The notes below the pieces were generated by a model. It did not search any database, had not been told where the DNA came from, and saw only the letters and a list, made by a program, of their open reading frames with translations. The position numbers were made by a program, and so were the translations under genes. A stretch of 64,000 nucleotides of DNA from Bifidobacterium dentium JCM 1195 = DSM 20436 (GTDB taxonomy: Bacteria; Actinomycetota; Actinomycetes; Actinomycetales; Bifidobacteriaceae). This document shows, piece by piece, positions 56,033 to 64,000 of the stretch (position 1 is the stretch's first letter; each line of letters begins with the position of its first letter). Location of the stretch: contig NZ_AP012326.1 in the NCBI RefSeq assembly GCF_001042595.1, forward strand, positions 1,116,001-1,180,000, read 5' to 3'.

Positions 56033-56623
56033 ATGAGCGAAAACCTGGTGCCCGAGCCGCAGGCCTCCGTGTTTGATTCCGTGGCCAAGGCTTTGGACAA
56101 TGACGAAGACGCTGCGCGTCGCGTCATGCTTAACCCTAATCTGGCCAAAGGATTCAAGGATGGCAAGCCGGTGGAAGTCGAACATAAGGAGACTCCGCAG
56201 CAGGATGCCTGCGGATGCGGTGACCATGCCGGAGCTTGCGGCTGTGAAGACGGGCAGGATGACGGGATCTCGCTGAAGGCTTTCGACGAGATCGGCCGCG
56301 CGACCGCAGCCGATGTGAAGGAGGCCCTGCACCAGGTCATCGACCCGGAACTCGGTATCGATGTGATTGATCTGGGATTGGTCTATGGCATCGAAATCGA
56401 TGAACTTGGTCGTGCCATCATCACCATGACGCTGACTACGCCGGCATGTCCATTGACCGATCTGATTGAAGACGAATGCGCCAGCACCTTGGCAGGTCTG
56501 GTCGAGGAATTCCGCATCGATTGGACCTGGCAGCCTCGCTGGACCATGGAGAAGATTACGCCGGAGGGCCGCGAGCAGCTGGCGGCCATCGGTTTCAGCT
56601 TCGATAATCTGCCGAAATACTGA
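56033..56623 (+). CDS. sufT: SufT-like MIP18 (DUF59) protein with an extra Cys-rich N-terminus
   Basis: The 196-residue protein ends in a DUF59 domain (about 90-196): DVKEALHQVIDPELGIDVID, LGLVYGIEID and TMTLTTPACPLTDLIEDE with the conserved reactive Cys. Such proteins help Fe-S cluster maturation and stand last in many suf operons. Unusual is the N-terminal 80 residues with a tight Cys/His cluster DACGCGDHAGACGCEDG (C60, C62, H65, C69, C71), which could hold a metal or cluster. A 124-bp gap after sufU, with AATGGAG as ribosome site, allows a second start of transcription. A terminator closes the operon. Confidence 0.9.
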   Translation: MSENLVPEPQASVFDSVAKALDNDEDAARRVMLNPNLAKGFKDGKPVEVEHKETPQQDACGCGDHAGACGCEDGQDDGISLKAFDEIGRATAADVKEALHQVIDPELGIDVIDLGLVYGIEIDELGRAIITMTLTTPACPLTDLIEDECASTLAGLVEEFRIDWTWQPRWTMEKITPEGREQLAAIGFSFDNLPKY

Positions 56624-56698
56624 TTGTTCGCCGGTGATTTCCGGAACAATGTGATTGCGTTGCGGCCTGTGCCATGATGCAATGGTTTGTGCAGATGA

Positions 56699-56739
56699 AG
56701 AAAGGCGTGCTCCCGATTGGTTCGGGAACACGCCTTTTT
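56699..56739. terminator. Bidirectional terminator between suf operon and glgC
   Basis: AAAGGCGTG (56701-56709) pairs with CACGCCTTT (56729-56737), with an inner TCCCGA/TCGGGA stem, A/T runs on both sides. Confidence 0.9.
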
Positions 56740-56756
56740 GTTCGTGTTGCGGAGCG

Positions 56757-58001
56757 TCAGTCGTCGACGACAGTGCCCTTCGGAACCACGGTGATGCCGT
56801 CCGGCGTGACCGTGAAGCCACGGGCCAGATCATGCTCGGTATCGATGCCGACGGTCGAATTTTCGGTCAGCACGACATTCTTGTCGAGAATGGCCTTGTA
56901 TACACGTGCACGACGGTTGATGGTCACATTGTCGAACAGAATCGAATCGACGACCTGCGACCACGAGTGGATGCGCACATTCGGCGACAGTACGGAATGA
57001 TGCACCTCGCCACCGGAGACGATGACGCCCGGGGAGACGATCGAGTCGGTGGCATGACCCAGACGATCGCGACCGGCATGGACGAACTTCGCCGGCGGCA
57101 GGTTGCCGGACAGCGTATAAATCGGCCATTCGGTGTTGTACAGGTTGAATTCGGGCACATAGGAAATCAGGTCCATATGTGCATCGTAGAACTGCCTCAA
57201 CGTACCCACATCGCGCCAGTAGGCGTGATCGGTCGGCGTGGCCCCCGGAATCTCATTGGAATTGAAATCATAGACGCCGGCCTCATGGCGGGCCGCGAAG
57301 TACGGGGCGATGTCACCGCCCATGTCATGCTTGGTGTCCTCGGCCTTCTCGTCAAGCGACAGGGCCTCGAACAGAGCATCGGTGTTGGCTACGTAGTTGC
57401 CCATGGAAGCGAGGATGGAATTCGGGTCATCCGGCAGACCGGTGGTGGTCTGCGGCTTCTCCTGGAAGCTCTTGATCATGTTCGGATGCTCCGGGTCGAC
57501 CTCGATCACGCCGAACTGGTTGGATTGGCTGATTGGCTGACGGATGCCGGCCACGGTGAACTCCGCGCCGGAATCGATATGCTGCTGCACCATCTGCTGG
57601 AAGTCCATGCGGTACACATGATCGGCGCCGACGATGACCACGATGTCCGGCTGTACGTCCTCGATGATGTTGATGGTCTGGTAGATGGCGTCAGCGGAAC
57701 CCAGATACCAGTGCTTGCCAAGTCGCTGCTGAGCCGGCACAGGGGAGACGTAGTTGCCCAGAAGCGGCGAGAAGCGCCACACCGTCGAAATATGGCGGTC
57801 AAGCGAATGTGACTTGTACTGGGTGAGCACGACGGTCTGCATGTAACCGGAATTGACCAGATTGCTCAACGGGAAATCGATCAGACGGAACACGCCGCCA
57901 AACGGAACGGCCGGCTTGGCCCTATCCCGGGTCAGGGGCATTAGACGCGTGCCTTCGCCACCTGCAAGTACGATGGAAAGAATTTTCGGATTCTTCGCCA
58001 T
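56757..58001 (-). CDS. glgC: Glucose-1-phosphate adenylyltransferase
   Basis: GlgC makes ADP-glucose, the committed step to glycogen. The 414-residue length is standard. [20 protein letters not shown] (nucleotide loop), [20 protein letters not shown] and [14 protein letters not shown] are in the N-terminal transferase domain. The C-terminal left-handed helix includes [20 protein letters not shown]. The start at 58001 follows AGAGAGGAG. It is monocistronic and complements glgX at the left end of the window. Confidence 0.97.
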   Translation of the reverse strand: MAKNPKILSIVLAGGEGTRLMPLTRDRAKPAVPFGGVFRLIDFPLSNLVNSGYMQTVVLTQYKSHSLDRHISTVWRFSPLLGNYVSPVPAQQRLGKHWYLGSADAIYQTINIIEDVQPDIVVIVGADHVYRMDFQQMVQQHIDSGAEFTVAGIRQPISQSNQFGVIEVDPEHPNMIKSFQEKPQTTTGLPDDPNSILASMGNYVANTDALFEALSLDEKAEDTKHDMGGDIAPYFAARHEAGVYDFNSNEIPGATPTDHAYWRDVGTLRQFYDAHMDLISYVPEFNLYNTEWPIYTLSGNLPPAKFVHAGRDRLGHATDSIVSPGVIVSGGEVHHSVLSPNVRIHSWSQVVDSILFDNVTINRRARVYKAILDKNVVLTENSTVGIDTEHDLARGFTVTPDGITVVPKGTVVDD

Positions 58002-58149
58002 GAGAACTCCTCTCTTAGAGCGTCATATCGACACCGCACAACTTCGTTCGGAATGCTTCTTCGCAAACCGCCTACGCACACAATAATTGCATATTTTCTG
58101 CAACTTGCAAGGCATTCGCCCCGCGAGTCTCGAACTTTTTCAAGACTTT

Positions 58150-59016
58150 TCAGCGAATTGCGGTTGAATAGAAAGCCACGGCGCTCGAAGCCGCCACGTT
58201 GAGGCTGTCCACACCGTGGCTCATGGGAATCTTCACGGTGAGGTCCGCACGGGATATCGTATGATGCGACAGGCCATCCCCTTCGGTGCCGAAGATCAAC
58301 GCCAGCCTGTCGATATGGTCGGTCTCGGCCGGCCCGTTGTTGAGTCTGCGTACCAGTTCGTCCAGGGAGACGGAATCATCCTCCAATGCCATGGCCACGG
58401 TGGTGAAGCCAAGATCATGCAGTTCCCGCATGCCGGTGAATGGCCAGTAATGTTTGTCATCGCCGCCGATGCGGGTCCACGGAATCTGGAACACCGTACC
58501 CATCGACACACGTGCGGCCCTTCGATACAGCGGATCGCCGCAGGAGGGGGTGACCAGCACGGCATCGACATCAAGGGCCGCGGCCGAACGCATCAGCGCA
58601 CCGACGTTCGTGTGGTCGACGATGTTCTCCATCACCGCGATGCGCCGCGCCCCACGGCATACCTCTTCGACGCTCGGCAGGGTCCAACGCCTCATGGCGG
58701 CCAACGCGCCACGGTGCAGACGATAGCCGGTCAGCCGCTTGAGCTGTTCCGGAGACGCCACATACACGGGAATGTCTCCGCCCCAATGTTCGTCGATGCA
58801 GACGAAGGTCCGAGACATGCCATCGATCCACGGTTCCTCGACCAGCAGTGAGATCGGCTCGCGTCCGGATGCCAAGGCGCGGTCGATCACCTTGGGTGAT
58901 TCGGCGATGAACAGTCCCTTGCTCGGCTCCAACCTGTTGCGCAACTGGATTTCAGTGAGATTGGTGTAGGCGGCGACACGCTCGTCGTCGATGGAATCAA
59001 GATGGATAAACTGCAT
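58150..59016 (-). CDS. SpoU/TrmH-family RNA methyltransferase
   Basis: This 288-residue protein begins MQFIHLDSIDDERVAAYTNL, with a substrate-binding N-domain (LEPSKGLFIAESPKVIDRAL). The SPOUT knot follows: IAVMENIVDHTNVGALMRSA (motif 1 Asn), ALIFGTEGDGLSHHTIS (motif 2) and IPMSHGVDSLNVAASSAVAF (motif 3). It methylates a ribose in rRNA or tRNA; the exact site is not readable. An ATG at 59016 is chosen over a TTG at 59040. The tRNA-Leu gene with its terminator is just upstream on the same strand. Confidence 0.9.
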   Translation of the reverse strand: MQFIHLDSIDDERVAAYTNLTEIQLRNRLEPSKGLFIAESPKVIDRALASGREPISLLVEEPWIDGMSRTFVCIDEHWGGDIPVYVASPEQLKRLTGYRLHRGALAAMRRWTLPSVEEVCRGARRIAVMENIVDHTNVGALMRSAAALDVDAVLVTPSCGDPLYRRAARVSMGTVFQIPWTRIGGDDKHYWPFTGMRELHDLGFTTVAMALEDDSVSLDELVRRLNNGPAETDHIDRLALIFGTEGDGLSHHTISRADLTVKIPMSHGVDSLNVAASSAVAFYSTAIR

Positions 59017-59042
59017 TTCGCCGGCTTTCGCTAGATACAAGA

Positions 59043-59066
59043 AAACCCCTTGTTTCCAAGGGGTTT
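59043..59066 (-). terminator. Terminator of tRNA-Leu
   Basis: A perfect 10-bp stem pairs 59057-59066 with 59043-59052 around a 4-nt loop; on the minus strand it is followed by TTCTTG after the TTT of the stem. Confidence 0.8.
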
Positions 59067-59072
59067 ATCCGG

Positions 59073-59159
59073 TGTCCGGAGCGGGACTTGAACCCGCACG
59101 CCTGTATAAATAGGCACTAGCACCTCAAGCTAGCGCGTCTACCATTCCGCCACCCGGAC
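59073..59159 (-). tRNA. tRNA-Leu (anticodon GAG)
   Basis: Read on the minus strand, GTCCGGG (from 59159) pairs with TCCGGAC, and CTAGC-TTGAGGT-GCTAG presents GAG. A class II long variable arm follows (TGCCTATTTATACAGGCG), then T arm GCGGGTTCAAGTCCCGC. 87 nt; no CCA is encoded. Confidence 0.95.
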
Positions 59160-59279
59160 AGGTGCTTGTTGCTCGCGGCAACGAATGAAAACTATAGCAG
59201 CTGATTTCAGCCGTGCAAGTCTCGGCGTGTCGCTCGATTGTCGCCGGCATTGCATGGGGTGATGATAGGCTCGGGAGCT

Positions 59280-60077
59280 ATGACTGAAGCCCTTTTCCTG
59301 CTTGATACGGAACATGATGACGTGCCGGTGAACAGCGACGAGCTCAATGCCGGTTGGAAGTTGACGTTGCCCGCTTCGGTACGACGTCATGCGATTCAGG
59401 CCATGCGTTTGGAGGACGGCGACGAACTGCAGCTGTCCGATGGCAAAGGGCTTCGCATTCATGCCGTGTTGCGTGATGCGCAGCAAGGCATAGCGGAAGT
59501 GCTGCGATTCGGCAGGGAATCCCAGCCGACCATCAGGCTTGCATTGGTGCAGGCATTGGCCAAGACCGGCCATGACGAACAGGCCATCGACACCGCCACG
59601 CAGATCGGCGTGGATGAGGTGATTCCATGGCAGGCCGACCGTTCCATCGCCAAGTGGAAAGCGGGGCGCACGGACAGGAAGTGGCGTCAGGTACTGGTCG
59701 CGGCGACGGAACAGTCGCGTCGTTCTTGGTCTCCCGAATTGGGGGAGTGCGTGACCAGCAAGCAGGTGGTCGCCATCTGCAGGCGCGCCTGCGTGCACGG
59801 GGACTTGGTGATCATTCTGCATCAGGATGCCACGAAAACCTGGATTCAAATCGAGCAGGCCATTGCCGGTCTGTCGGATAAGTGCCTGGAAGACGGCCGT
59901 CGGCGTACCATCTATGTGGTGGTCGGTCCGGAGGGCGGCATCAGCGATGCCGAAGTCGCTTCCTTCACCGAGGCCGGCGCCGAAGTGTGCGTGTTGGGGA
60001 ACAACATTCTGAGGGCTTCGACGGCGGGGCCCGTCGCGTTGTCGTTGCTTGCCCGCGCGCTGGGTCGCTTCGCGTGA
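59280..60077 (+). CDS. rsmE: 16S rRNA m3U1498 methyltransferase
   Basis: RsmE methylates U1498 of 16S rRNA. The 265-residue protein has a PUA-like start (LPASVRRHAIQAMRLEDGDE), LVQALAKTGHDEQAIDTATQ, and the SPOUT knot motifs VVGPEGGISDAEVASF and LGNNILRASTAGPVALSLLA. The usual motif LGPRILRTETA is changed to LGNNILRASTA, a moderate divergence. The ATG at 59280 follows CGGGAG; the frame is open to 59238. It precedes the HIT gene. Confidence 0.93.
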   Translation: MTEALFLLDTEHDDVPVNSDELNAGWKLTLPASVRRHAIQAMRLEDGDELQLSDGKGLRIHAVLRDAQQGIAEVLRFGRESQPTIRLALVQALAKTGHDEQAIDTATQIGVDEVIPWQADRSIAKWKAGRTDRKWRQVLVAATEQSRRSWSPELGECVTSKQVVAICRRACVHGDLVIILHQDATKTWIQIEQAIAGLSDKCLEDGRRRTIYVVVGPEGGISDAEVASFTEAGAEVCVLGNNILRASTAGPVALSLLARALGRFA

Positions 60078-60152
60078 CGCCGCTGTATGGGGTTTATCCC
60101 GGTTGGGCAATAGCATGGAGGCAAAGGTTCGCAAACGAAACGAAGGAGCGTC

Positions 60153-60488
60153 ATGAGCGATTCGGATTGCCTGTTCTGCAAAATCATTGCCGGTGAGATT
60201 CCAAGCGAAAAGGTGTATGAGGATGACACCACCTATGCGTTCAGGGATATCAATCCGAAAGCCAAGGTACATGTACTCATCGTGCCGCGTGAGCATTATG
60301 CGAACGTCGCCGAACTGGCTGCCGATGATGCCGATCAGCTGGCGCATATGGTCAAGGTCGCGCAGCGGATTGCCGACGACGAATTCCATGGTGACTACCG
60401 TCTGATCTTCAACACCGGTCTCGATGCCGGCCAGACCGTATTCCATGTGCACGCCCACGTGCTGACCGGTGAGAAGCTCGACGAATAG
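60153..60488 (+). CDS. HIT family nucleotide-binding hydrolase
   Basis: The 111-residue protein has the N-terminal metal-binding [20 protein letters not shown] and the catalytic HIT triad [15 protein letters not shown] at the end, as in HinT-type purine nucleoside phosphoramidases. AAGGAG lies before the ATG. It leads HIT-phoH-ybeY-corC-era, a conserved gene order. Confidence 0.94.
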   Translation: MSDSDCLFCKIIAGEIPSEKVYEDDTTYAFRDINPKAKVHVLIVPREHYANVAELAADDADQLAHMVKVAQRIADDEFHGDYRLIFNTGLDAGQTVFHVHAHVLTGEKLDE

Positions 60489-60531
60489 TTCCTGTTCCGC
60501 TTTCCGACGTCAAAACATAAGAAGAGGTTTT

Positions 60532-61674
60532 GTGGCTACCACTACACGTACCATCACGATTCCCCGGCAGCTCGATCCGGTGACGGTTCTCGGCCCGATC
60601 GACGAGGTGCTCCGCGAAGTCGAAAGGGCATTTCCCGATCTGACCATCATCGTGCGGGGCGATCGCATCGCGATCATGTCACGTTCCAAGCAGTCTGAGG
60701 CGCAGGCGGCGCAGGCCGAAGATGTGCTCGCCGACATCATTCAGGCCGCGTATACGGCTCCGATGGATGCCGATACCGTGCGGCGCATGCTTGACCAGAA
60801 CGTACTGAAGAATTCCGTGCGGCAATCCCATCCCGGACACGGGCGTGTGGTGGAGGAGTTGCGTCTGCAGAAGCATGCGCAGGGCGCGGCCATTGCCCGT
60901 GACGAAACCGCCGATCGACGTAAGCCGCATGTTCCGGGAGTCATCACCTTCGCCTTGGGCAAGCCGGTACGCGCGAAGACAGCCGGGCAGATCGCCTATG
61001 TCAACGCCATCGAATCGCATACCATCACCTTCGCCATCGGTCCGGCAGGCACCGGCAAGACCTATCTGGCTGTGGCCAAGGCCGTGCGAGCCTTCCAAGA
61101 TCGGCAGGTGCGTCGCATCATTCTGACGCGACCGGCCGTGGAGGCGGGAGAGAACCTCGGCTTCCTGCCCGGCACATTGAACGAGAAGGTCGACCCATAC
61201 CTGCGCCCGTTGTACGATGCGTTATCCGACATGCTTGGGGCCGACCAGCTGAAGCGGTATATGGATGACGGCGCCATCGAAGTCGCTCCGCTCGCCTACA
61301 TGCGTGGACGCACGCTCAACGATGCGTTCGTGATTCTCGACGAGGCGCAGAACACCACGGAACAACAGATGAAGATGTTCCTCACCCGACTTGGTTTCAA
61401 CACCAAGATGATCATCACCGGAGACGTGACGCAGGTCGATCTGACCGTGCCCAAGTCGGGACTCGCCACCATCGAACGCATCCTGGACGGCATCGACGAC
61501 ATCGCTTTCGCCCACCTTCAGCCGGAAGATGTGGTAAGGCATGCCTTGGTAGGCAAAATCGTCGCGGCCTACGACCGGCATGCGGCCATCGCCGGAGATC
61601 ACAGCAGACAGGGACGCAGGCACGGCAACGAGATCGAAACAACCGAAAGGAACGAACACGCCGATGAGCGTTGA
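60532..61674 (+). CDS. phoH: PhoH-like ATPase
   Basis: The 380-residue cytoplasmic P-loop protein has an N-terminal KH-like part ([20 protein letters not shown]) and the PhoH core: [20 protein letters not shown] (Walker A), [40 protein letters not shown] (Walker B) and [20 protein letters not shown]. The start is GTG 60532 after AGAAGAGG; the longer frame overlaps the HIT gene. The stop overlaps ybeY by 11 bp, and PhoH and YbeY are thought to cooperate in rRNA handling. Confidence 0.95.
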   Translation: MATTTRTITIPRQLDPVTVLGPIDEVLREVERAFPDLTIIVRGDRIAIMSRSKQSEAQAAQAEDVLADIIQAAYTAPMDADTVRRMLDQNVLKNSVRQSHPGHGRVVEELRLQKHAQGAAIARDETADRRKPHVPGVITFALGKPVRAKTAGQIAYVNAIESHTITFAIGPAGTGKTYLAVAKAVRAFQDRQVRRIILTRPAVEAGENLGFLPGTLNEKVDPYLRPLYDALSDMLGADQLKRYMDDGAIEVAPLAYMRGRTLNDAFVILDEAQNTTEQQMKMFLTRLGFNTKMIITGDVTQVDLTVPKSGLATIERILDGIDDIAFAHLQPEDVVRHALVGKIVAAYDRHAAIAGDHSRQGRRHGNEIETTERNEHADER

Positions 61675-62209
61675 AGTCACGAACGAAACCATCTGGCAGG
61701 TCGACGGCAAGGTCTTTTCGAACCTCGGCGTCTGGGTGATGGACCAGATGCGTGTCAGCACGCAGTCCGACCTGACCATCATGTTCGTGGATCCCGATCC
61801 GATCGCCCAGCTGCACATGCGCTGGATGAATCTCGAAGGTCCCACCGATGTGATGAGCTTCCCCATGGACGAACTGCGACCCGGAGACGGGCGGACCGTC
61901 ATGGAAGGCGTGCTCGGCGACATCGTAATCTGTCCATGGGTCGCAGCGCAGCAGGCGCTCGCAGCCGGCCACAGTACCATGGAGGAAATGATGTTGCTGA
62001 CCATCCACGGTATTCTGCACCTGCTCGGATACGATCATGTGACCCCGGAGCAGGAACGTCAGATGTTCGGTCTGCAACGGCAACTGCTGCTGACGTTTTT
62101 CGCACTCCGGCAGGGTGTCGGCGCACAGGCGACATTACCCGCCGGCGCATCGGATGCGCTTGCCGAATGGGACCGTGAGCATGGTTCCGGCCGGCAGATC
62201 GCCAAATAG
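61664..62209 (+). CDS. ybeY: Endoribonuclease YbeY
   Basis: YbeY matures the 16S rRNA 3' end and takes part in ribosome quality control. The 181-residue metalloprotein has [11 protein letters not shown] and the zinc triad [11 protein letters not shown]. The start ATG at 61664 is inside phoH. The C-terminal 40 residues ([20 protein letters not shown]) exceed the minimal domain, as in other actinobacteria. Confidence 0.95.
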   Translation: MSVEVTNETIWQVDGKVFSNLGVWVMDQMRVSTQSDLTIMFVDPDPIAQLHMRWMNLEGPTDVMSFPMDELRPGDGRTVMEGVLGDIVICPWVAAQQALAAGHSTMEEMMLLTIHGILHLLGYDHVTPEQERQMFGLQRQLLLTFFALRQGVGAQATLPAGASDALAEWDREHGSGRQIAK

Positions 62210-62241
62210 CCCATGCAGGCATAGTGGGAGGAACGACAACC

Positions 62242-63663
62242 ATGGAAGGCATGACCATCGTCATCATCGCCGTGCTGATTATCGTGGCGTTGCTGCTGGT
62301 ATGGCTGTCGCTGTCGATGGCGGCAACCGAAGGTGCGGTGGCGCGTGTAACCAGGGCCAGCCTGAACAATCTCATTCTTGAGATTCAGACGGACTCCGAA
62401 ATCTCGCCATTCATCAGGGGCAAGAAGATCAAGCGCATCCATAAGGTGCAGCGACTGGTTTCCGATCGATACGCGACGGCAGGATCCTGCGCGTTCTTTC
62501 GTATCACCTGCAATGTGCTCGACGGCGTGCTAGTGGCATGCATCGCGGTGATGTTCGATGCACCGTTGTGGTCCGAGCTGCTATGCGGATTCGTCTTCGC
62601 GTTGATCGTGGCCGTGATTTCGTTGCTGGTGCGTCCGCGTAGCGCGGGAGCGTCCAAGCCTGTGGACATCATGCTGCAACATGCCAATGCGGTGTCGGTC
62701 GCGACCATGCTGACGCCATTCGCCAAAATCGGAGGGCAGCAGGATTCCAAGCGCCGTAATGGCGACCTTTCCGACGATGAGGAGTTGGAGAAGATTCAGC
62801 TCGAACAGGGACGTGCAACCATCGACCGCTTGGTCAAAGCGAACGATTTCGATCCAGAGGTTTCCGAAATGCTACGCAATGTGCTCATGCTCTCGGAAAC
62901 CCTGACCCGCGAAATCATGGTGCCTCGCACCGATATGATCTGCGTCGAACGAGACGAGACATTGGAGAACATGCTGAAACTCTGTTCCCGTTCCGGTTTC
63001 TCCCGGGTGCCGGTCATCGGCGACGACGTCGATGACCTGGTAGGCATCGCCTATCTCAAGGATGCGGTACGGGCGACCGCCTTCAATCCGGCTGCGCTGT
63101 CCCGCGATGTGGAATCGATCGTACGCGATCCGATGCTGGTGCCGGAATCCAAGCCGGTCGACGATTTATTCCATCAGATGCAACGCACGCGTCAGCATGT
63201 GGCGGTCGTGGTGGACGAGTATGGCGGCATCGCCGGTTTGGTCACCATCGAAGACACCATCGAACAGATCGTGGGCGAGCTCGAAGACGAACATGACCGC
63301 ACCCAACATGCCGAACCCGAAAGACTGGGGGAGAAGAAGTGGAGCATGCCGGCCCGTACCACCATCGCCGATCTTGAGGAGATCTTCGAAATCGACATCG
63401 ATGAGGATGATGTCGACACGGTGTACGGCCTGTTGACCAAGCTGTTGGGACGCGTGCCGATCGTCGGCGCATCCGCGGTGACCCGTGGCCTGAGACTGAC
63501 TGCGGTGGACTCCGCCGGACGGCGTAAGAAGGTGTCCACCATTGTGGTGGAACCGGCGCACGTCGAGGGCGTGGACGAAACTGAACACCAGAACGAAGAA
63601 CCGAACGACGCTGCCGATCAGGCGTCGAGTAACGACAAGAATTCCAAGGACAAGCATGACTGA
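62242..63663 (+). CDS. CNNM/CorC-type membrane protein with CBS domains
   Basis: The 473-residue protein of the hemolysin C (UPF0053) family has an N-terminal DUF21 membrane domain (four spans, first at residues 3-23). Two CBS motifs follow, in [20 protein letters not shown] and [20 protein letters not shown], and then a CorC_HlyC C-domain and an acidic tail. Members are linked to Mg/Co efflux. ATG 62242 follows GGAGGA; the frame opens at GTG 62224. Its stop overlaps the era start by 8 bp. Confidence 0.92.
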   Translation: MEGMTIVIIAVLIIVALLLVWLSLSMAATEGAVARVTRASLNNLILEIQTDSEISPFIRGKKIKRIHKVQRLVSDRYATAGSCAFFRITCNVLDGVLVACIAVMFDAPLWSELLCGFVFALIVAVISLLVRPRSAGASKPVDIMLQHANAVSVATMLTPFAKIGGQQDSKRRNGDLSDDEELEKIQLEQGRATIDRLVKANDFDPEVSEMLRNVLMLSETLTREIMVPRTDMICVERDETLENMLKLCSRSGFSRVPVIGDDVDDLVGIAYLKDAVRATAFNPAALSRDVESIVRDPMLVPESKPVDDLFHQMQRTRQHVAVVVDEYGGIAGLVTIEDTIEQIVGELEDEHDRTQHAEPERLGEKKWSMPARTTIADLEEIFEIDIDEDDVDTVYGLLTKLLGRVPIVGASAVTRGLRLTAVDSAGRRKKVSTIVVEPAHVEGVDETEHQNEEPNDAADQASSNDKNSKDKHD

Positions 63664-64000
63664 CCCACACGATATGACCGACTCCACCTCCATCTCCGCG
63701 GATTCCGCAGCGCCTGTCCCATATCGTTCCGGATTCGTCGCCGTGGTCGGACGTCCGAATGTGGGCAAGTCCACGCTTATCAATGCATTGATCGGCACGC
63801 AGATCGCCATCGCGTCATCCCGTCCGGAAACCACGCGTAAGGCCATTCGAGGCATTCTCACCACCGATAACGCGCAGATCGTGCTGGTGGATACCCCTGG
63901 CATTCATCGACCCCGTACGCTGCTCGGCCAGCGTCTCAATGACGTGGTCGACGAGTCCCTGGCAGACGTGGATGCCATCGCGTTCCTGTTGCCGGGAGAT
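63656..64000 (+). CDS. era: GTPase Era (3' end outside window)
   Basis: Only the first 115 codons are present. The G1 motif is [17 protein letters not shown], the switch region is [14 protein letters not shown] and G3 is VDTPGI, followed by [11 protein letters not shown], which identifies Era. Era binds the 3' end of 16S rRNA during 30S assembly, consistent with the neighbouring ybeY and phoH. The start could be ATG 63656 or ATG 63674. Confidence 0.93.
   Translation, partial: MTDPHDMTDSTSISADSAAPVPYRSGFVAVVGRPNVGKSTLINALIGTQIAIASSRPETTRKAIRGILTTDNAQIVLVDTPGIHRPRTLLGQRLNDVVDESLADVDAIAFLLPGD

Overview
The window looks like a chromosomal segment of a Bifidobacterium (high-GC actinobacterium). 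The strongest evidence is the fructose-6-phosphate shunt set: phosphoketolase (16420-18897) followed by phosphate acetyltransferase (19098-20768) and acetate kinase (20859-22088). A cell-wall amylopullulanase, glycogen genes (glgX, glgC), a fused shikimate kinase/dehydroquinate synthase and an actinobacterial suf operon agree with this. I cannot name the species from the sequence alone.

Layout. 1-5952: the end of glgX, a polytopic membrane protein, tRNA-Pro(TGG), aroA and an Mrr-type restriction endonuclease. 5953-14402: an accessory block. It opens with a scrap of a DHA2-type MFS transporter, then has zinc-ribbon, SPFH/zinc-ribbon and lipoprotein genes on the plus strand, facing a minus-strand sensor operon (membrane sensor without a visible phospho-acceptor His, histidine kinase, LuxR-type regulator). 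14403-24148: guaA, xfp, pta, ackA and an acyltransferase. 24228-31974: xpt-pbuX, a UvrD/PcrA helicase with a Ser/Gly/Tyr-rich tail, a 100-bp tandem repeat array, and a DUF4418-ABC transporter operon. 32228-39729: rpsD, small membrane proteins, a histidine phosphatase, then alaS-ruvX-mltG and a short prepilin peptidase. 39750-43070: aroC-aroKB-aroQ. 43541-48613: the amylopullulanase, behind a promoter with a LacI-type operator. 48739-56623: pyrG and sufBDCSU-sufT. 56757-64000: glgC, an rRNA methyltransferase, tRNA-Leu(GAG), rsmE-HIT-phoH-ybeY-corC and the start of era.

How the genes work together. Extracellular starch or glycogen-like glucan is cut by the amylopullulanase. Hexose goes through phosphoketolase to acetyl phosphate, and acetate kinase recovers ATP; Pta links acetyl phosphate to acetyl-CoA. 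glgC and glgX serve storage glycogen. aroA, aroC, aroKB and aroQ cover five of the seven shikimate steps, and sufBDCSU-T forms an Fe-S cluster assembly unit.

Most of the window is conserved housekeeping DNA. The parts that need a second look are the 6.5-14.2 kb cassette, the exact 100-bp array at 29024-29457, the Cys/Met/His-rich DUF4418 transporter operon, and the operator in front of the amylopullulanase. Assignments come from reading motifs by eye; no database search was run.
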